From Candidatus Desulfofervidaceae bacterium (GTDB lineage: Bacteria > Desulfobacterota > Desulfofervidia > Desulfofervidales > Desulfofervidaceae), in assembly GCA_021160485.1 (NCBI GenBank), contig JAGHCL010000150.1, positions 1 through 8,689 of the forward strand: a stretch of DNA of 8,689 nt, read 5' to 3'. This document shows, in pieces, positions 1-6,931 of the stretch. Position 1 is the stretch's first letter. The number at the start of each line of letters is the position of its first letter. The position numbers and the translations under genes are program-made. The notes under the pieces are model-generated. The model worked only from the letters and a program-made list of their open reading frames with translations, had not been told where the DNA came from and made no database searches.

Positions 1-1024
1 GAAACATAGGAATTCGTCCGTCAGGTAGATACACTGTTGTCCCTCGTTCTTTCGCTTCTTCATCTAAAGGATCACCAGCTTTAATAAATGGGGTTAAATC
101 TGTAATATGTACACCTACCAAGTAGTGACCATCTTTAGTCTCAAAGCTCAATGCGTCGTCAAAATCTCTTGTTTCCGGACCATCAATGGTGAAAGTATAT
201 ATTGACCTCAAATCTTCCCTTTTTAAAAAAAAGGCAGGTTTATTTTTTATCAATATTTGGGAAGCTGCTTTGATTTCTTCTGAAAACCTGGTTGGAATTC
301 GAAAACGATGTAGAAGAATATTTTCGTGTTTGGAAAAAACCCCAAACTTCACCAACAACAAAAATGGATGTTCTTCCTTATTTAGCCCAGCTCTTTGGAT
401 AATCTCTTTGGTTATTTTGGCCTGAGGGGCCTCCTCCTGCCAAAAACACCATTCTTTTAAAAGTCGTATATACTCTTCACTTTCCGCTGGAGGAACTGCA
501 TCTTCCCCTGCCCAAACTGCCCTGAACCAGGTAGATGCTTCAGTGATTTTCCTTTCTCTTTCTTCTTCTATGGACCTCTGTCTTTGTATCTCTTCAACCC
601 TTTCCGGAGATAAGACTTCAAATCCATCCCCTCTCCATTTAAAATGAATTTTTTCTCTAAATAACGCTCGAAATAAAGCACTTTCTTGAAATGATGATGG
701 TGTGCTGGGGAAATAAAACTCAGCCAGAGAGTAAGGAGTATAAACCCCACCTTCTGAGACCAGTAGCTCCCACAAGCTAACTACATCTATTTCTTCTTTT
801 AAAGTTTCACGCTTAGTAATTTCTTCCTTTAATTTTTTAATTAAGAGATCCTTTGGCTGGTTTGAATTGAACTTCTCTCTGGACACAAGACAAACTCGTG
901 CCTTATTAAGAGTAATTTCTCGGTTTTGAGGAAGTAATAAATGCAACTTTCCATCTTTTTCTCCCAGACAAATTGCAGTAATAACCTTCTGAGCATCTAT
1001 ATATTCTACAATCTTTCCTTCCAT
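1..1024 (-). CDS. RNase II/R-family 3'-5' exoribonuclease, N-terminal 341 residues (C-terminus outside window)
   Basis: Partial gene entering from the left edge; reading the minus strand from the ATG at 1024-1022 gives 341 uninterrupted codons. Its product is predicted to degrade RNA processively from the 3' end with Mg2+. The RNB catalytic signature is explicit: TID followed by GPETRDFDDALS puts aspartates at residues 281, 287, 289 and 290, the same spacing as D201/D207/D209/D210 of E. coli RNase II. It is followed by the family-typical VHITDLTPFIKAGDPLD and RGTTVYLPDGRIPM segments. The first 280 residues show no cold-shock RNA-binding motif. A stretch around residues 84-146 (WELL, SLAEFYF, FRALFREKIHF) looks like the winged-helix region of cyanobacterial/Deinococcus-type RNase II. 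An in-frame TAA lies two codons upstream, so 1024 is the first possible ATG, yet no Shine-Dalgarno precedes it. I leave the symbol blank because rnr and rnb cannot be separated without the C-terminus. Confidence 0.93.
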   Translation of the reverse strand, partial: MEGKIVEYIDAQKVITAICLGEKDGKLHLLLPQNREITLNKARVCLVSREKFNSNQPKDLLIKKLKEEITKRETLKEEIDVVSLWELLVSEGGVYTPYSLAEFYFPSTPSSFQESALFRALFREKIHFKWRGDGFEVLSPERVEEIQRQRSIEEERERKITEASTWFRAVWAGEDAVPPAESEEYIRLLKEWCFWQEEAPQAKITKEIIQRAGLNKEEHPFLLLVKFGVFSKHENILLHRFRIPTRFSEEIKAASQILIKNKPAFFLKREDLRSIYTFTIDGPETRDFDDALSFETKDGHYLVGVHITDLTPFIKAGDPLDEEAKERGTTVYLPDGRIPMF

Positions 1025-1060
1025 ATTTTATAATTTAATGGTAAAATCTGCTATAGACTA

Positions 1061-1089
1061 TTGCTAAAAGTGTTTCTTTCCGTTATGAT
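1061..1089 (+). promoter_or_regulatory. Putative sigma70-type promoter of the aminotransferase gene
   Basis: TTGCTA (1061-1066) and TATGAT (1084-1089) are separated by exactly 17 bases. A transcription start near 1096 would give a leader of about 30 bases ending in the AGGAGG ribosome-binding site of the aminotransferase. It is identified by consensus match only. Confidence 0.5.
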
Positions 1090-1113
1090 GCCTTTTTTTA
1101 AAATGTATGTCAA
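1085..1113 (-). promoter_or_regulatory. Putative promoter of the exoribonuclease gene, overlapping the opposite-strand promoter
   Basis: On the minus strand a perfect TTGACA (1113-1108) is followed after 17 bases by CATCAT (1090-1085), a 4/6 match to TATAAT. Its -10 hexamer covers nearly the same base pairs as the plus-strand -10 TATGAT. Start of transcription would fall near 1078, giving a leader of roughly 55 bases. It is identified by consensus match only. Confidence 0.4.
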
Positions 1114-1116
1114 GAC

Positions 1117-1122
1117 AGGAGG
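1117..1122 (+). promoter_or_regulatory. Ribosome-binding site fixing the aminotransferase start
   Basis: The perfect AGGAGG sits five bases before ATG 1128. It lies inside the alternative reading from ATG 1107, so it decides in favour of the shorter protein, MLADRIKSIPSS. Confidence 0.85.
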
Positions 1123-1127
1123 CAAAA

Positions 1128-2297
1128 ATGTTGGCTGACAGAATCAAGTCCATCCCTTCATCACCCACCCTCAGTATAACCGCTAAAGCCAAAGCTATGA
1201 AAGCAGCAGGAATAGATGTTGCTTCTCTGGCTGCAGGAGAACCTGATTTTGATACCCCAGAACATATCAAAGAAGCAGCTATCAAAGCGGTTAAAGAAGG
1301 ATTTACCAAATACACGCCAGTAGGGGGGATTCTTGAATTAAAAGAAGCGGTCATAAATTTTATGGAACTTGAATATGGTTTGAAGTATGACCCAGAGGAA
1401 GTCCTGGTTGCTTGTGGGGGCAAACAGGCCCTTTATAATTTATTTCAGGTCATTTTAAATCCAGGTGATGGAGTCATTATCCCAGCACCTTATTGGGTTT
1501 CCTATCCTCCAATGGTCCTCCTGGCTGGAGGGAAGCCTGTTATTGTGCAAACAGACGAAAAAGATGGCTTTAAGCTAAAACCAGAAACTTTGAAATCTCA
1601 TCTTTCTCCTTGGACAAAGGCAATTATTATTAATAGCCCTTCTAACCCAACAGGAAGTGTTTATACTAAGAAAGACCTAGAAGCGTTAGCTGAAGTCCTG
1701 GCAGGCAAGAATATATGGATTATCTCTGATGATGTATACCACAAAATAATTCTCAAAGACGAAGTTTGCTGGGCTTCTATTGCAACAGTGAGTCCGGAAA
1801 TAAAAGAAAAGACCCTTATTGTCAACGCTGTATCCAAAACTTACTCCATGACAGGATGGCGAATTGGTTTTTTAATTGGGAATAAAGAAATTATCAAAGC
1901 AGCAACCAAACTCCAGAGCCAAAGCACTTCAAATCCAAGCTCTATTGCCCAAAAGGCCGCTGTGGCTGCCCTTAATGGTCCTCAGGATTTCCTGACCACC
2001 TGGGTAGATGTCTTTAAAAAACGGGCCCAAAGGTTACTAGGGTTATTAAAAGAAGTGCCGGGAGTCTCCTGCTTTGAACCTGAGGGGGCCTTTTATGCCT
2101 TCCCCTGCATGAAGAAGTATTTTAACGGAGATTCTCTTAAATTAGCAGAATATCTGTTAGAAGAAGCAAAAGTAGCCGTTGTCCCGGGAATAGCCTTTGG
2201 GCAAGATGGTTTTGTGCGGCTTTCCTTTGCTACCTCCCTAGCAACTATTGAAGAAGCTTTAAAAAGAATGAAGACATTCTTAGAAATGCTAACTTAG
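1128..2297 (+). CDS. aspC: Aspartate aminotransferase, fold-type I, subgroup I-beta
   Basis: PLP-dependent transaminase of 389 residues, predicted to interconvert aspartate and oxaloacetate using 2-oxoglutarate/glutamate in the cytosol. The start is set at ATG 1128, five bases after a perfect AGGAGG (1117-1122); the ATG at 1107 lies upstream of that site and is rejected. In this numbering the visible signature residues are W123 in APYWVSYP, N173 in NSPSNPTG, D201 and Y204 in SDDVYHKI, the Schiff-base lysine K237 in SKTYSMTGWRIG with phosphate-binding R245, and R364 in FVRLSFATS for the substrate alpha-carboxylate. KYTPVGGILELKEA and VPGIAFG are typical of the Thermus-like I-beta enzymes. Some of these also transaminate prephenate in Tyr/Phe synthesis; I cannot decide this by eye. 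It appears monocistronic, flanked by a divergent gene and a pseudogene. Confidence 0.93.
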   Translation: MLADRIKSIPSSPTLSITAKAKAMKAAGIDVASLAAGEPDFDTPEHIKEAAIKAVKEGFTKYTPVGGILELKEAVINFMELEYGLKYDPEEVLVACGGKQALYNLFQVILNPGDGVIIPAPYWVSYPPMVLLAGGKPVIVQTDEKDGFKLKPETLKSHLSPWTKAIIINSPSNPTGSVYTKKDLEALAEVLAGKNIWIISDDVYHKIILKDEVCWASIATVSPEIKEKTLIVNAVSKTYSMTGWRIGFLIGNKEIIKAATKLQSQSTSNPSSIAQKAAVAALNGPQDFLTTWVDVFKKRAQRLLGLLKEVPGVSCFEPEGAFYAFPCMKKYFNGDSLKLAEYLLEEAKVAVVPGIAFGQDGFVRLSFATSLATIEEALKRMKTFLEMLT

Positions 2298-2533
2298 AGG
2301 CATTGGTATTAAAAGCTTTAAATAGAACTTTGCTTATTCCTGACAAAGCAGAGCGGATAATGCACTACTAAACCTCAAGAAATTGAACTGAGGTTAATTG
2401 TGGCTCAGAAAATTGTAAAAATGTATAAAGGGAAAGTTGTTATTCAGAGCAAAAAATCAAGGCACATGTGTAACCCTTTTATTACCCGCAGACAGAAAAA
2501 GAATGATTAGATACAAACTCGTGGAGCAACTTC

Positions 2534-2552
2534 AAGACAAATTGCTTGTCTT
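2534..2552. repeat. Inverted repeat upstream of the hydrolase-hypCDE operon
   Basis: AAGACAA (2534-2540) and TTGTCTT (2546-2552) are perfect reverse complements around a five-base centre, ATTGC. It could be an operator half-site pair or a small hairpin. No clean T-run follows, so I do not call it a terminator. Confidence 0.5.
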
Positions 2553-2571
2553 TAACTTTAAAAAAAGTTAA
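2552..2571. repeat. 20-bp perfect palindrome directly before the hydrolase start
   Basis: TTAACTTT (2552-2559) and AAAGTTAA (2564-2571) are perfect reverse complements around AAAA. The palindrome abuts the preceding inverted repeat (sharing base 2552) and ends ten bases before the preferred start at 2582. That is where a ribosome-binding site would normally be, and none is visible. It is a candidate operator or translation-control hairpin; AT-richness makes chance possible. Confidence 0.5.
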
Positions 2572-2581
2572 CATGCATTAT

Positions 2582-3226
2582 ATGCAAACCGAAATCATCA
2601 TTGAACAGCTGGTAGTGGGACCGCTAGATGTTTGTTGTTATCTTATAGGTTGCTCTGAAACCAAAGAAACAGCTATTGTTGACCCAGGTGGAAACGAAGA
2701 CTTGATTGTTTCTACCCTTGAAACTTTAGGGTTAAAGCCAGCACTGATAATCAACACTCATGCTCACCCTGACCATACCGCTGGAAACCGGGCTTTAAAG
2801 CAAATTTTAAATATCCCTATTGCAATGCATGAAGCAGACGCAGGGTCTTTTTTAAATCAAGTCAGCCTATTTTTAGGCAGTATGTTTGGCGCACCTCCCT
2901 CTCCGCAACCTGATGTGCTATTGAAAGACGATGAAACCATAAATGTAGGCAATCTTTCTCTAAAGGTAATTCATACTCCAGGACATACGCCTGGAAGCAT
3001 CTGCCTTTATTACCCTGGACATGTCTTTACCGGAGATACACTCTTTGTAGGTGCAGTCGGAAGAACAGATTTGCCTGGAGGTTCCTGGGAAACATTGATA
3101 AACTCTATTAAAACAAAGTTATTTACTTTACCTGAAGAAACCATTGTCTGGCCCGGCCACAATTATGGAGAAAAACTATCTTCAACCATCAAAGAAGAAA
3201 AACTATTTAACCCTTTTATAAAGTAA
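2582..3226 (+). CDS. Metallo-beta-lactamase-fold hydrolase, glyoxalase II/YcbL-like
   Basis: Predicted cytosolic metal-dependent thioester or ester hydrolase of 214 residues. The complete metal set is visible: HAHPDH with H60, H62, D64 and H65, H135 in TPGHTPGS, D152 in FTGDTLF, and H193 in WPGHNYGE. GAVGRTDLPGGSWE and the closing NPF match the short YcbL-type glyoxalase II group, which lacks the C-terminal substrate domain of classical glyoxalase II. Start choice is uncertain: 2582 (MQTEIIIEQLVVGP) fits the family's usual N-terminus, while ATG 2573 or TTG 2546 would add 3 or 12 residues. None has a clear Shine-Dalgarno. The gene ends 15 bases before hypC, so it is probably co-transcribed with hypCDE. 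The substrate is unknown; a role in hydrogenase maturation would be inference from position alone. Confidence 0.88.
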   Translation: MQTEIIIEQLVVGPLDVCCYLIGCSETKETAIVDPGGNEDLIVSTLETLGLKPALIINTHAHPDHTAGNRALKQILNIPIAMHEADAGSFLNQVSLFLGSMFGAPPSPQPDVLLKDDETINVGNLSLKVIHTPGHTPGSICLYYPGHVFTGDTLFVGAVGRTDLPGGSWETLINSIKTKLFTLPEETIVWPGHNYGEKLSSTIKEEKLFNPFIK

Positions 3227-3241
3227 GCAGGGGGGGAGAAA

Positions 3242-3484
3242 ATGTGCTTAGGCATACCAATGGAAGTTGTAAGTGTAGATGAAACTGAAAAAACTGCTGA
3301 AGTAGAATTAGGTGGGACAAAACAGCAGGTGCGGCTAGACGTTATTAACGAAATGCCAAAGGTGGGCGACTATGTCATTGTCCATGCTGGTTTTGCTATT
3401 TACCGGCTAGATAAGGCCGAGGCAGAAAAAACTCTAAGTCTATTTGAGGAGATATTGTCTCATGAACAGGCTGAAATACATTGA
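3242..3484 (+). CDS. hypC: [NiFe]-hydrogenase maturation chaperone HypC
   Basis: An 80-residue protein beginning MCLGIPMEV, the invariant HypC/HupF start whose Cys2, exposed after Met removal, binds the iron carrying the CN and CO ligands and later contacts the hydrogenase large-subunit precursor. The VGDYVIVHAGFAIYRLD segment is also family-typical, as is the length. HypC works as a complex with HypD and passes the Fe(CN)2CO unit to the large subunit. A strong GGGGGGAG-type purine run precedes the ATG. The last 23 bases overlap the start of hypD, pointing to coupled translation of two proteins that form one complex. Confidence 0.96.
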   Translation: MCLGIPMEVVSVDETEKTAEVELGGTKQQVRLDVINEMPKVGDYVIVHAGFAIYRLDKAEAEKTLSLFEEILSHEQAEIH

Positions 3485-4568
3485 TGAATTCAGAGATCCC
3501 CAAATAGCCCACCACCTGCTGGCAGAAATAAAGGCTATTTCCCATAAACCTATACGTCTAATGGAGGTTTGTGGCACCCACACTATGGCCATTGGTCGCT
3601 ACGGATTGCGTAGTTTACTACCTGCCCACATTCAACTTATTTCTGGTCCAGGTTGTCCTGTGTGTGTAACTTCAACACAGGAAATTGATATGATGATAAA
3701 ACTGGCCAGCCAGGACGTTATTGTCACTACTTTTGGTGATTTAATGCGGGTACCTGGCTCTTATACCAGTTTACAACAGGAACGAGCCAAAGGAGCAGAT
3801 GTGCGCATTGTTTATTCTCCTTTTGATGCCCTAAACATTGCCTCTAAAAATCCTACCCGACCCGTCGTTTTCCTAGGAGTAGGATTTGAGACTACTGCTC
3901 CAGGCATTGCAGCCACCATTGCAGAAGCAAAGAGGCAGGATATAAAAAATTTTTTTGTCTTTTCTGCGCATAAACTTATTCCTCCAGCCATGGAGGCATT
4001 GGTAAGCAGTCCGGATTTAAAAATAGATGGCTTCATTTGTCCTGGACATGTTTCAACTATCATTGGTCTGGAACCCTATCGTAAATTAGCAGAAGTATAT
4101 AAAGTGCCTTGTGTTATTACCGGGTTTGAACCAGTAGATATCCTACAGGGCATCTTAATGCTAGTAAAACAACTTAAAAATGAAGAACCAAAGGCTGAAA
4201 TTCAATACACCCGGGTAGTTAAACCTGAAGGTAATCCAAAGGCAATGGAACTTATGTTCAGTGTCTTTTCCCCCTGCGAGGCTACCTGGCGAGGAATAGG
4301 TGCAATACCTGAAAGTGGGCTTACCTTGAAAGATGATTATGCAGCATACGACGCCCGCCTGCACTTTGATATGGAAGTAGGCAAAGTGAAAGAGCCGCCA
4401 GGTTGCCGTTGTGGAGACGTTTTGAAAGGGCTGATTATACCACCTGAATGCCCGCTTTTTGGTAAAGTCTGTCTGCCTACTCACCCAGTAGGACCGTGTA
4501 TGGTCTCTTCTGAAGGAAGCTGTGCTGCTTATTATAAGTATAGAGATTGGGAGGAAAAACATGGCTAA
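3462..4568 (+). CDS. hypD: [NiFe]-hydrogenase maturation iron-sulfur protein HypD
   Basis: A 368-residue HypD, the [4Fe-4S] scaffold on which the Fe(CN)2CO group is built together with HypC, receiving cyanide from HypE. Diagnostic motifs are LMEVCGTHTMAI (C37), SGPGCPVCVT (C65, C68), VGFETTAPG, CPGHVSTIIG, and the cysteine-rich C-terminus with CRCGDVLKG (C315, C317), CPLFGKVC (C330, C337) and PVGPCMVSSEGSC (C346, C354), which supply the cluster ligands. Length matches the family. The start is ATG 3462, preceded at ten bases by GAGGAG (3446-3451); the TTG at 3444 would overlap that site and is rejected. It starts inside hypC and its stop overlaps the hypE start, so the three genes form a tight translational unit. 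Confidence 0.96.
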   Translation: MNRLKYIDEFRDPQIAHHLLAEIKAISHKPIRLMEVCGTHTMAIGRYGLRSLLPAHIQLISGPGCPVCVTSTQEIDMMIKLASQDVIVTTFGDLMRVPGSYTSLQQERAKGADVRIVYSPFDALNIASKNPTRPVVFLGVGFETTAPGIAATIAEAKRQDIKNFFVFSAHKLIPPAMEALVSSPDLKIDGFICPGHVSTIIGLEPYRKLAEVYKVPCVITGFEPVDILQGILMLVKQLKNEEPKAEIQYTRVVKPEGNPKAMELMFSVFSPCEATWRGIGAIPESGLTLKDDYAAYDARLHFDMEVGKVKEPPGCRCGDVLKGLIIPPECPLFGKVCLPTHPVGPCMVSSEGSCAAYYKYRDWEEKHG

Positions 4569-5577
4569 TTTCCCTAAGCAGATCATTCTTGACCATGGTA
4601 GTGGCGGAAAAGCATCACAGGAATTGATAGAAACTGTTTTTCTTCCTTTCTTTGACAATCCCTTACTTCGGGAAATGAATGACAGTGCTGTATTTGAGAT
4701 AAATGGCACTCGGTTTGCCTTTTCTACAGATTCATACACGGTCAATCCTATTATCTTCCCTGGAGGTAACATTGGATCCCTTGCCATTCATGGAACGGTA
4801 AACGATTTAACCATGCGGGGGGCAAAACCACTTTATTTAAGCGTTGGTTTTATTCTGGAAGAGGGATTGCCAGGGGATATATTACAAGAAATAGTTGGCA
4901 GTATGCAAAAGGCTGCTCAGGAAGCTAATGTTCTCGTCGTAACTGGGGATACCAAGGTAGTGCCTAAAGGGCAAGTGGACAAGATTTTTATTAACACCTC
5001 CGGTATCGGCGTGATTACCTCCAAACTCAACATTTCTGGTCAAAATGCTCAACCTGGTGACCTCATTTTAATAAACGGCACAATTGGTGACCATGGCATG
5101 TGCATTCTGTGCCAGAGGGAAGGACTGAGTTTCCAAGCACCTTTAGAAAGCGACACCGCTCCTTTAAATAGTTTAGTAGAAAATATCTTGCAAACCTCTC
5201 CTCATATCCACGTGATGCGTGACCCTACCCGAGGTGGTGTAGCCACCACCCTTAATGAGATAGCTCATCAATCCCAGGTAGGTATTGAAATCTGGGAAGA
5301 AAGCCTACCTTTTAAAGACAGTGTGCTGGGAGCGGCTGAACTTCTGGGGATTGACCCTCTTTATCTAGCAAACGAGGGGAAAGTGCTGATTTTTGTTGCC
5401 CCTGAAGAAGCAGAGAAGATATTAGCACAAATGCGTGCGCATCCCTATGGTAAAGATGCAGCCATTATTGGTGAAGTAAAAGCAGAACCAAAAGCCAAGG
5501 TGTGGATGCGGACACAGTTAAGAAGCAAACGCCTTATTGATATGCTTTCAGGCGAGCCTTTACCCCGTATTTGCTAA
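4561..5577 (+). CDS. hypE: [NiFe]-hydrogenase maturation protein HypE (carbamoyl dehydratase)
   Basis: A 338-residue PurM/AIR-synthase-like ATPase that dehydrates the carbamoyl group placed by HypF on its C-terminal cysteine to a thiocyanate, the source of the active-site cyanides. The protein ends in PRIC, the hallmark tail with the reactive Cys338. Nucleotide-site motifs are visible: DHGSGGKASQ (11-20), STDSYTVNP (56-63), GSLAIHGTVNDLTMRGA (72-88), VTGDTKVVPKG (127-137) and MRDPTRGGVATTLNEIA (219-235). ATG 4561 is chosen: GGGAGG (4549-4554) lies six bases upstream, and the longer reading from 4522 adds residues unlike the family. The ATGGCTAA overlap with hypD is eight bases. HypF, which supplies the carbamoyl group, is not encoded in the window. 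Confidence 0.96.
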   Translation: MANFPKQIILDHGSGGKASQELIETVFLPFFDNPLLREMNDSAVFEINGTRFAFSTDSYTVNPIIFPGGNIGSLAIHGTVNDLTMRGAKPLYLSVGFILEEGLPGDILQEIVGSMQKAAQEANVLVVTGDTKVVPKGQVDKIFINTSGIGVITSKLNISGQNAQPGDLILINGTIGDHGMCILCQREGLSFQAPLESDTAPLNSLVENILQTSPHIHVMRDPTRGGVATTLNEIAHQSQVGIEIWEESLPFKDSVLGAAELLGIDPLYLANEGKVLIFVAPEEAEKILAQMRAHPYGKDAAIIGEVKAEPKAKVWMRTQLRSKRLIDMLSGEPLPRIC

Positions 5578-5710
5578 TGCAAATTGCAAATGAATATATG
5601 TGTTAATGTGCCTAAAAGGAAATTATGCAGATTCTTCCAGTAATTTCTGTGTTACTCTATGTCTTAAATTGAAGCTTTGCTTTTTGTTCTTCTAAACCAG
5701 TAAACAAAGT

Positions 5711-6931
5711 TTATTTTTGTGCTATTAAATGAACTTTCTTAAATTTTCTTTTTCCTACTTGGATAAGGTAAGTTTCGCCTACAGGAATTTCTGTCTGCGC
5801 AGAGGTAACTTTTTCTTGGTTGACTTTTACTCCTCCCTGTTGCACTAAACGTTTGGCTTCTGAGGTAGTTTGGGTCAAATTCGCTAATTGGAGCAGCTTG
5901 GGCAGCCAAATCTTCTCTTCAGACCAAGAGATAGTAATTTCTTCTAAATCCTTTGGTAACTCTTTATGCTTAAAAACCTTTTCAAACTCTTCGGCTGCTT
6001 CTGCCGCTGCTTTTTGGGAATGAAACCGGGCAACAATTTCTATAGCTAGCTGTTTTTTGACCTCTTTAGGGTGAATCTTACCCTGCTCTACCCCTTCTTT
6101 CAGCCTGGTAATTTCGTCTAAAGAGAGACTGCTTAAAAGCTCATAGTATCGCCACATCAGTTCATCCGAAATAGACATGAGCTTGCCAAACATTTGCCCA
6201 GGAGGTTCAGTAATACCGACGTAGTTTCCTAAACTTTTGCTCATTTTTTGAACGCCATCCAAACCTTCTAAAAGAGGCATCATCATCACTACTTGGGGTT
6301 CTTGTCCAAAATCACGTTGTAAGTCTCTGCCTACTAGCAGGTTAAACCTTTGGTCTGTGCCTCCCAGTTCTACATCTGCCTTTAAGGCAACAGAATCATA
6401 GCCCTGAATGAGAGGATAGATAAATTCATGGATGCTGATGGCCCTTCCTGCGGTAAAGCGTTTATGAAAATCATCTCTTTCTAGCATCCGGGCCACGGTA
6501 TAGTGAGAACACAGTTTAATTAAGTCAATGGCTGACAGCTGTTGCATCCAGGTACTATTAAACACAATCTTCGTTTTGGTTGGATCTAAAATTTTGAAAA
6601 TTTGTTCTTTATAAGTCTCTGCATTAGCCAACACCTGTTCCCTGGTCAATGCAGGCCTAGTTTCAGATTTGCCAGAAGGGTCACCAATTATACCGGTAAA
6701 ATCCCCGATAAGAAAAAGCACTTCATGTCCTAAGTCCTGAAAGTGTTTTAACTTCTGGATAAGCACCGTATGTCCTAAATGAAGGTCAGGCGCAGTGGGG
6801 TCAAAACCAGCCTTTACCCGCAGGGGCCGCTTTTCCCTATGGGCACGCTCAAGCTTTTTTTCTAATTCTTCTTTAGAAATAACCTCTACCACCCCTCTTA
6901 AAAGCAGCTCTATTTCCTCTTTAATTTCCAT
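5711..6931 (-). CDS. tyrS: Tyrosyl-tRNA synthetase
   Basis: A 406-residue class I aminoacyl-tRNA synthetase that charges tRNA-Tyr in the cytosol. The Rossmann catalytic domain carries the HIGH-type motif HLGH (51-54) after [15 protein letters not shown] and the KMSKS loop at 229-233. [14 protein letters not shown] and the [18 protein letters not shown] region (188-205) build the active site. Residues from about 343 to the end form the S4-like RNA-binding domain ([22 protein letters not shown], ending KFKKVHLI). The HLGH form and length resemble the TyrZ-like bacterial group. The start overlaps the stop of the upstream ymdB-type gene by 11 bases, with GAGAGG (6938-6943) as ribosome-binding site, so it is probably the last gene of the rny-ymdB-tyrS operon. 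No T-box-like leader is possible at this position. Confidence 0.96.
   Translation of the reverse strand: MEIKEEIELLLRGVVEVISKEELEKKLERAHREKRPLRVKAGFDPTAPDLHLGHTVLIQKLKHFQDLGHEVLFLIGDFTGIIGDPSGKSETRPALTREQVLANAETYKEQIFKILDPTKTKIVFNSTWMQQLSAIDLIKLCSHYTVARMLERDDFHKRFTAGRAISIHEFIYPLIQGYDSVALKADVELGGTDQRFNLLVGRDLQRDFGQEPQVVMMMPLLEGLDGVQKMSKSLGNYVGITEPPGQMFGKLMSISDELMWRYYELLSSLSLDEITRLKEGVEQGKIHPKEVKKQLAIEIVARFHSQKAAAEAAEEFEKVFKHKELPKDLEEITISWSEEKIWLPKLLQLANLTQTTSEAKRLVQQGGVKVNQEKVTSAQTEIPVGETYLIQVGKRKFKKVHLIAQK

Larger units (their letters stand above)
2336..2571 (+). pseudogene. Remnant of a sensor histidine kinase C-terminal ATPase domain
   Basis: The gap after the aminotransferase encodes, across two +1 frame changes, a recognisable HATPase_c end. 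Bases 2336-2368 read IPDKAERIMHY, matching the usual IP..A.RIF.PYY. After one extra base (2369), bases 2370-2453 read KPQEIELRLIVAQKIVKMYKG and then KVVIQSK, the place where KP.GTGLGL.I..KIV..H.G.I.V.S is expected. After another extra base in an A6 run (2451-2456), bases 2455-2571 read NQGTCVTLLLPADRKRM, continue about 20 more residues, and end at TAA 2569-2571. The glycine box GTGLGL is degraded to EIELRL, so even if rejoined it should not bind ATP normally. The kinase's N-box, dimerisation and sensor domains are absent. Assignment rests on motif order recognised by eye; bases 2298-2335 may be part of it but carry no clear motif. Confidence 0.6.

Noticed and set aside
1107..1127. Upstream ATG at 1107 as the aminotransferase start
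   Set aside because: The perfect AGGAGG at 1117-1122 lies between it and ATG 1128, and the seven extra residues (MSRQEAK) are explained by translating through the ribosome-binding site.
1064..1423. 119-codon minus-strand open frame inside the aminotransferase gene
   Set aside because: It is antisense to a well-supported gene, with no ribosome-binding site and no recognisable motif.
2546..2581. TTG at 2546 as the true start of the metallo-beta-lactamase-fold gene
   Set aside because: It would lie in the inverted repeats and the kinase remnant, has no Shine-Dalgarno, and adds a lysine-rich tail not seen at the N-terminus of the family.
4161..4787. 208-codon minus-strand open frame across hypD/hypE
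   Set aside because: It is antisense to two unmistakable genes, shows no family motif and has a composition typical of a shadow frame.
5569..5584. ATTTGC-TAAT-GCAAAT hairpin across the hypE stop codon as a transcription terminator
   Set aside because: The six-pair stem is AT-rich, sits on the coding end and has no T-run after it; the adjacent GCAAAT copy makes it look like a short direct repeat by chance.
5578..5710. Possible remnant peptide on the minus strand (reads FNLRHRVTQKLLEESA before a stop)
   Set aside because: The open stretch is too short and matches no family I can name with confidence. I treat this 133-base convergent gap as holding no supported gene.
5701..5718. TAAAC-AAA-GTTTA followed by TTTTT as a terminator for the hyp operon
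   Set aside because: The stem is five pairs with a single G-C pair and a three-base loop, too weak to support a call, and it runs into the tyrS stop codon on the other strand.
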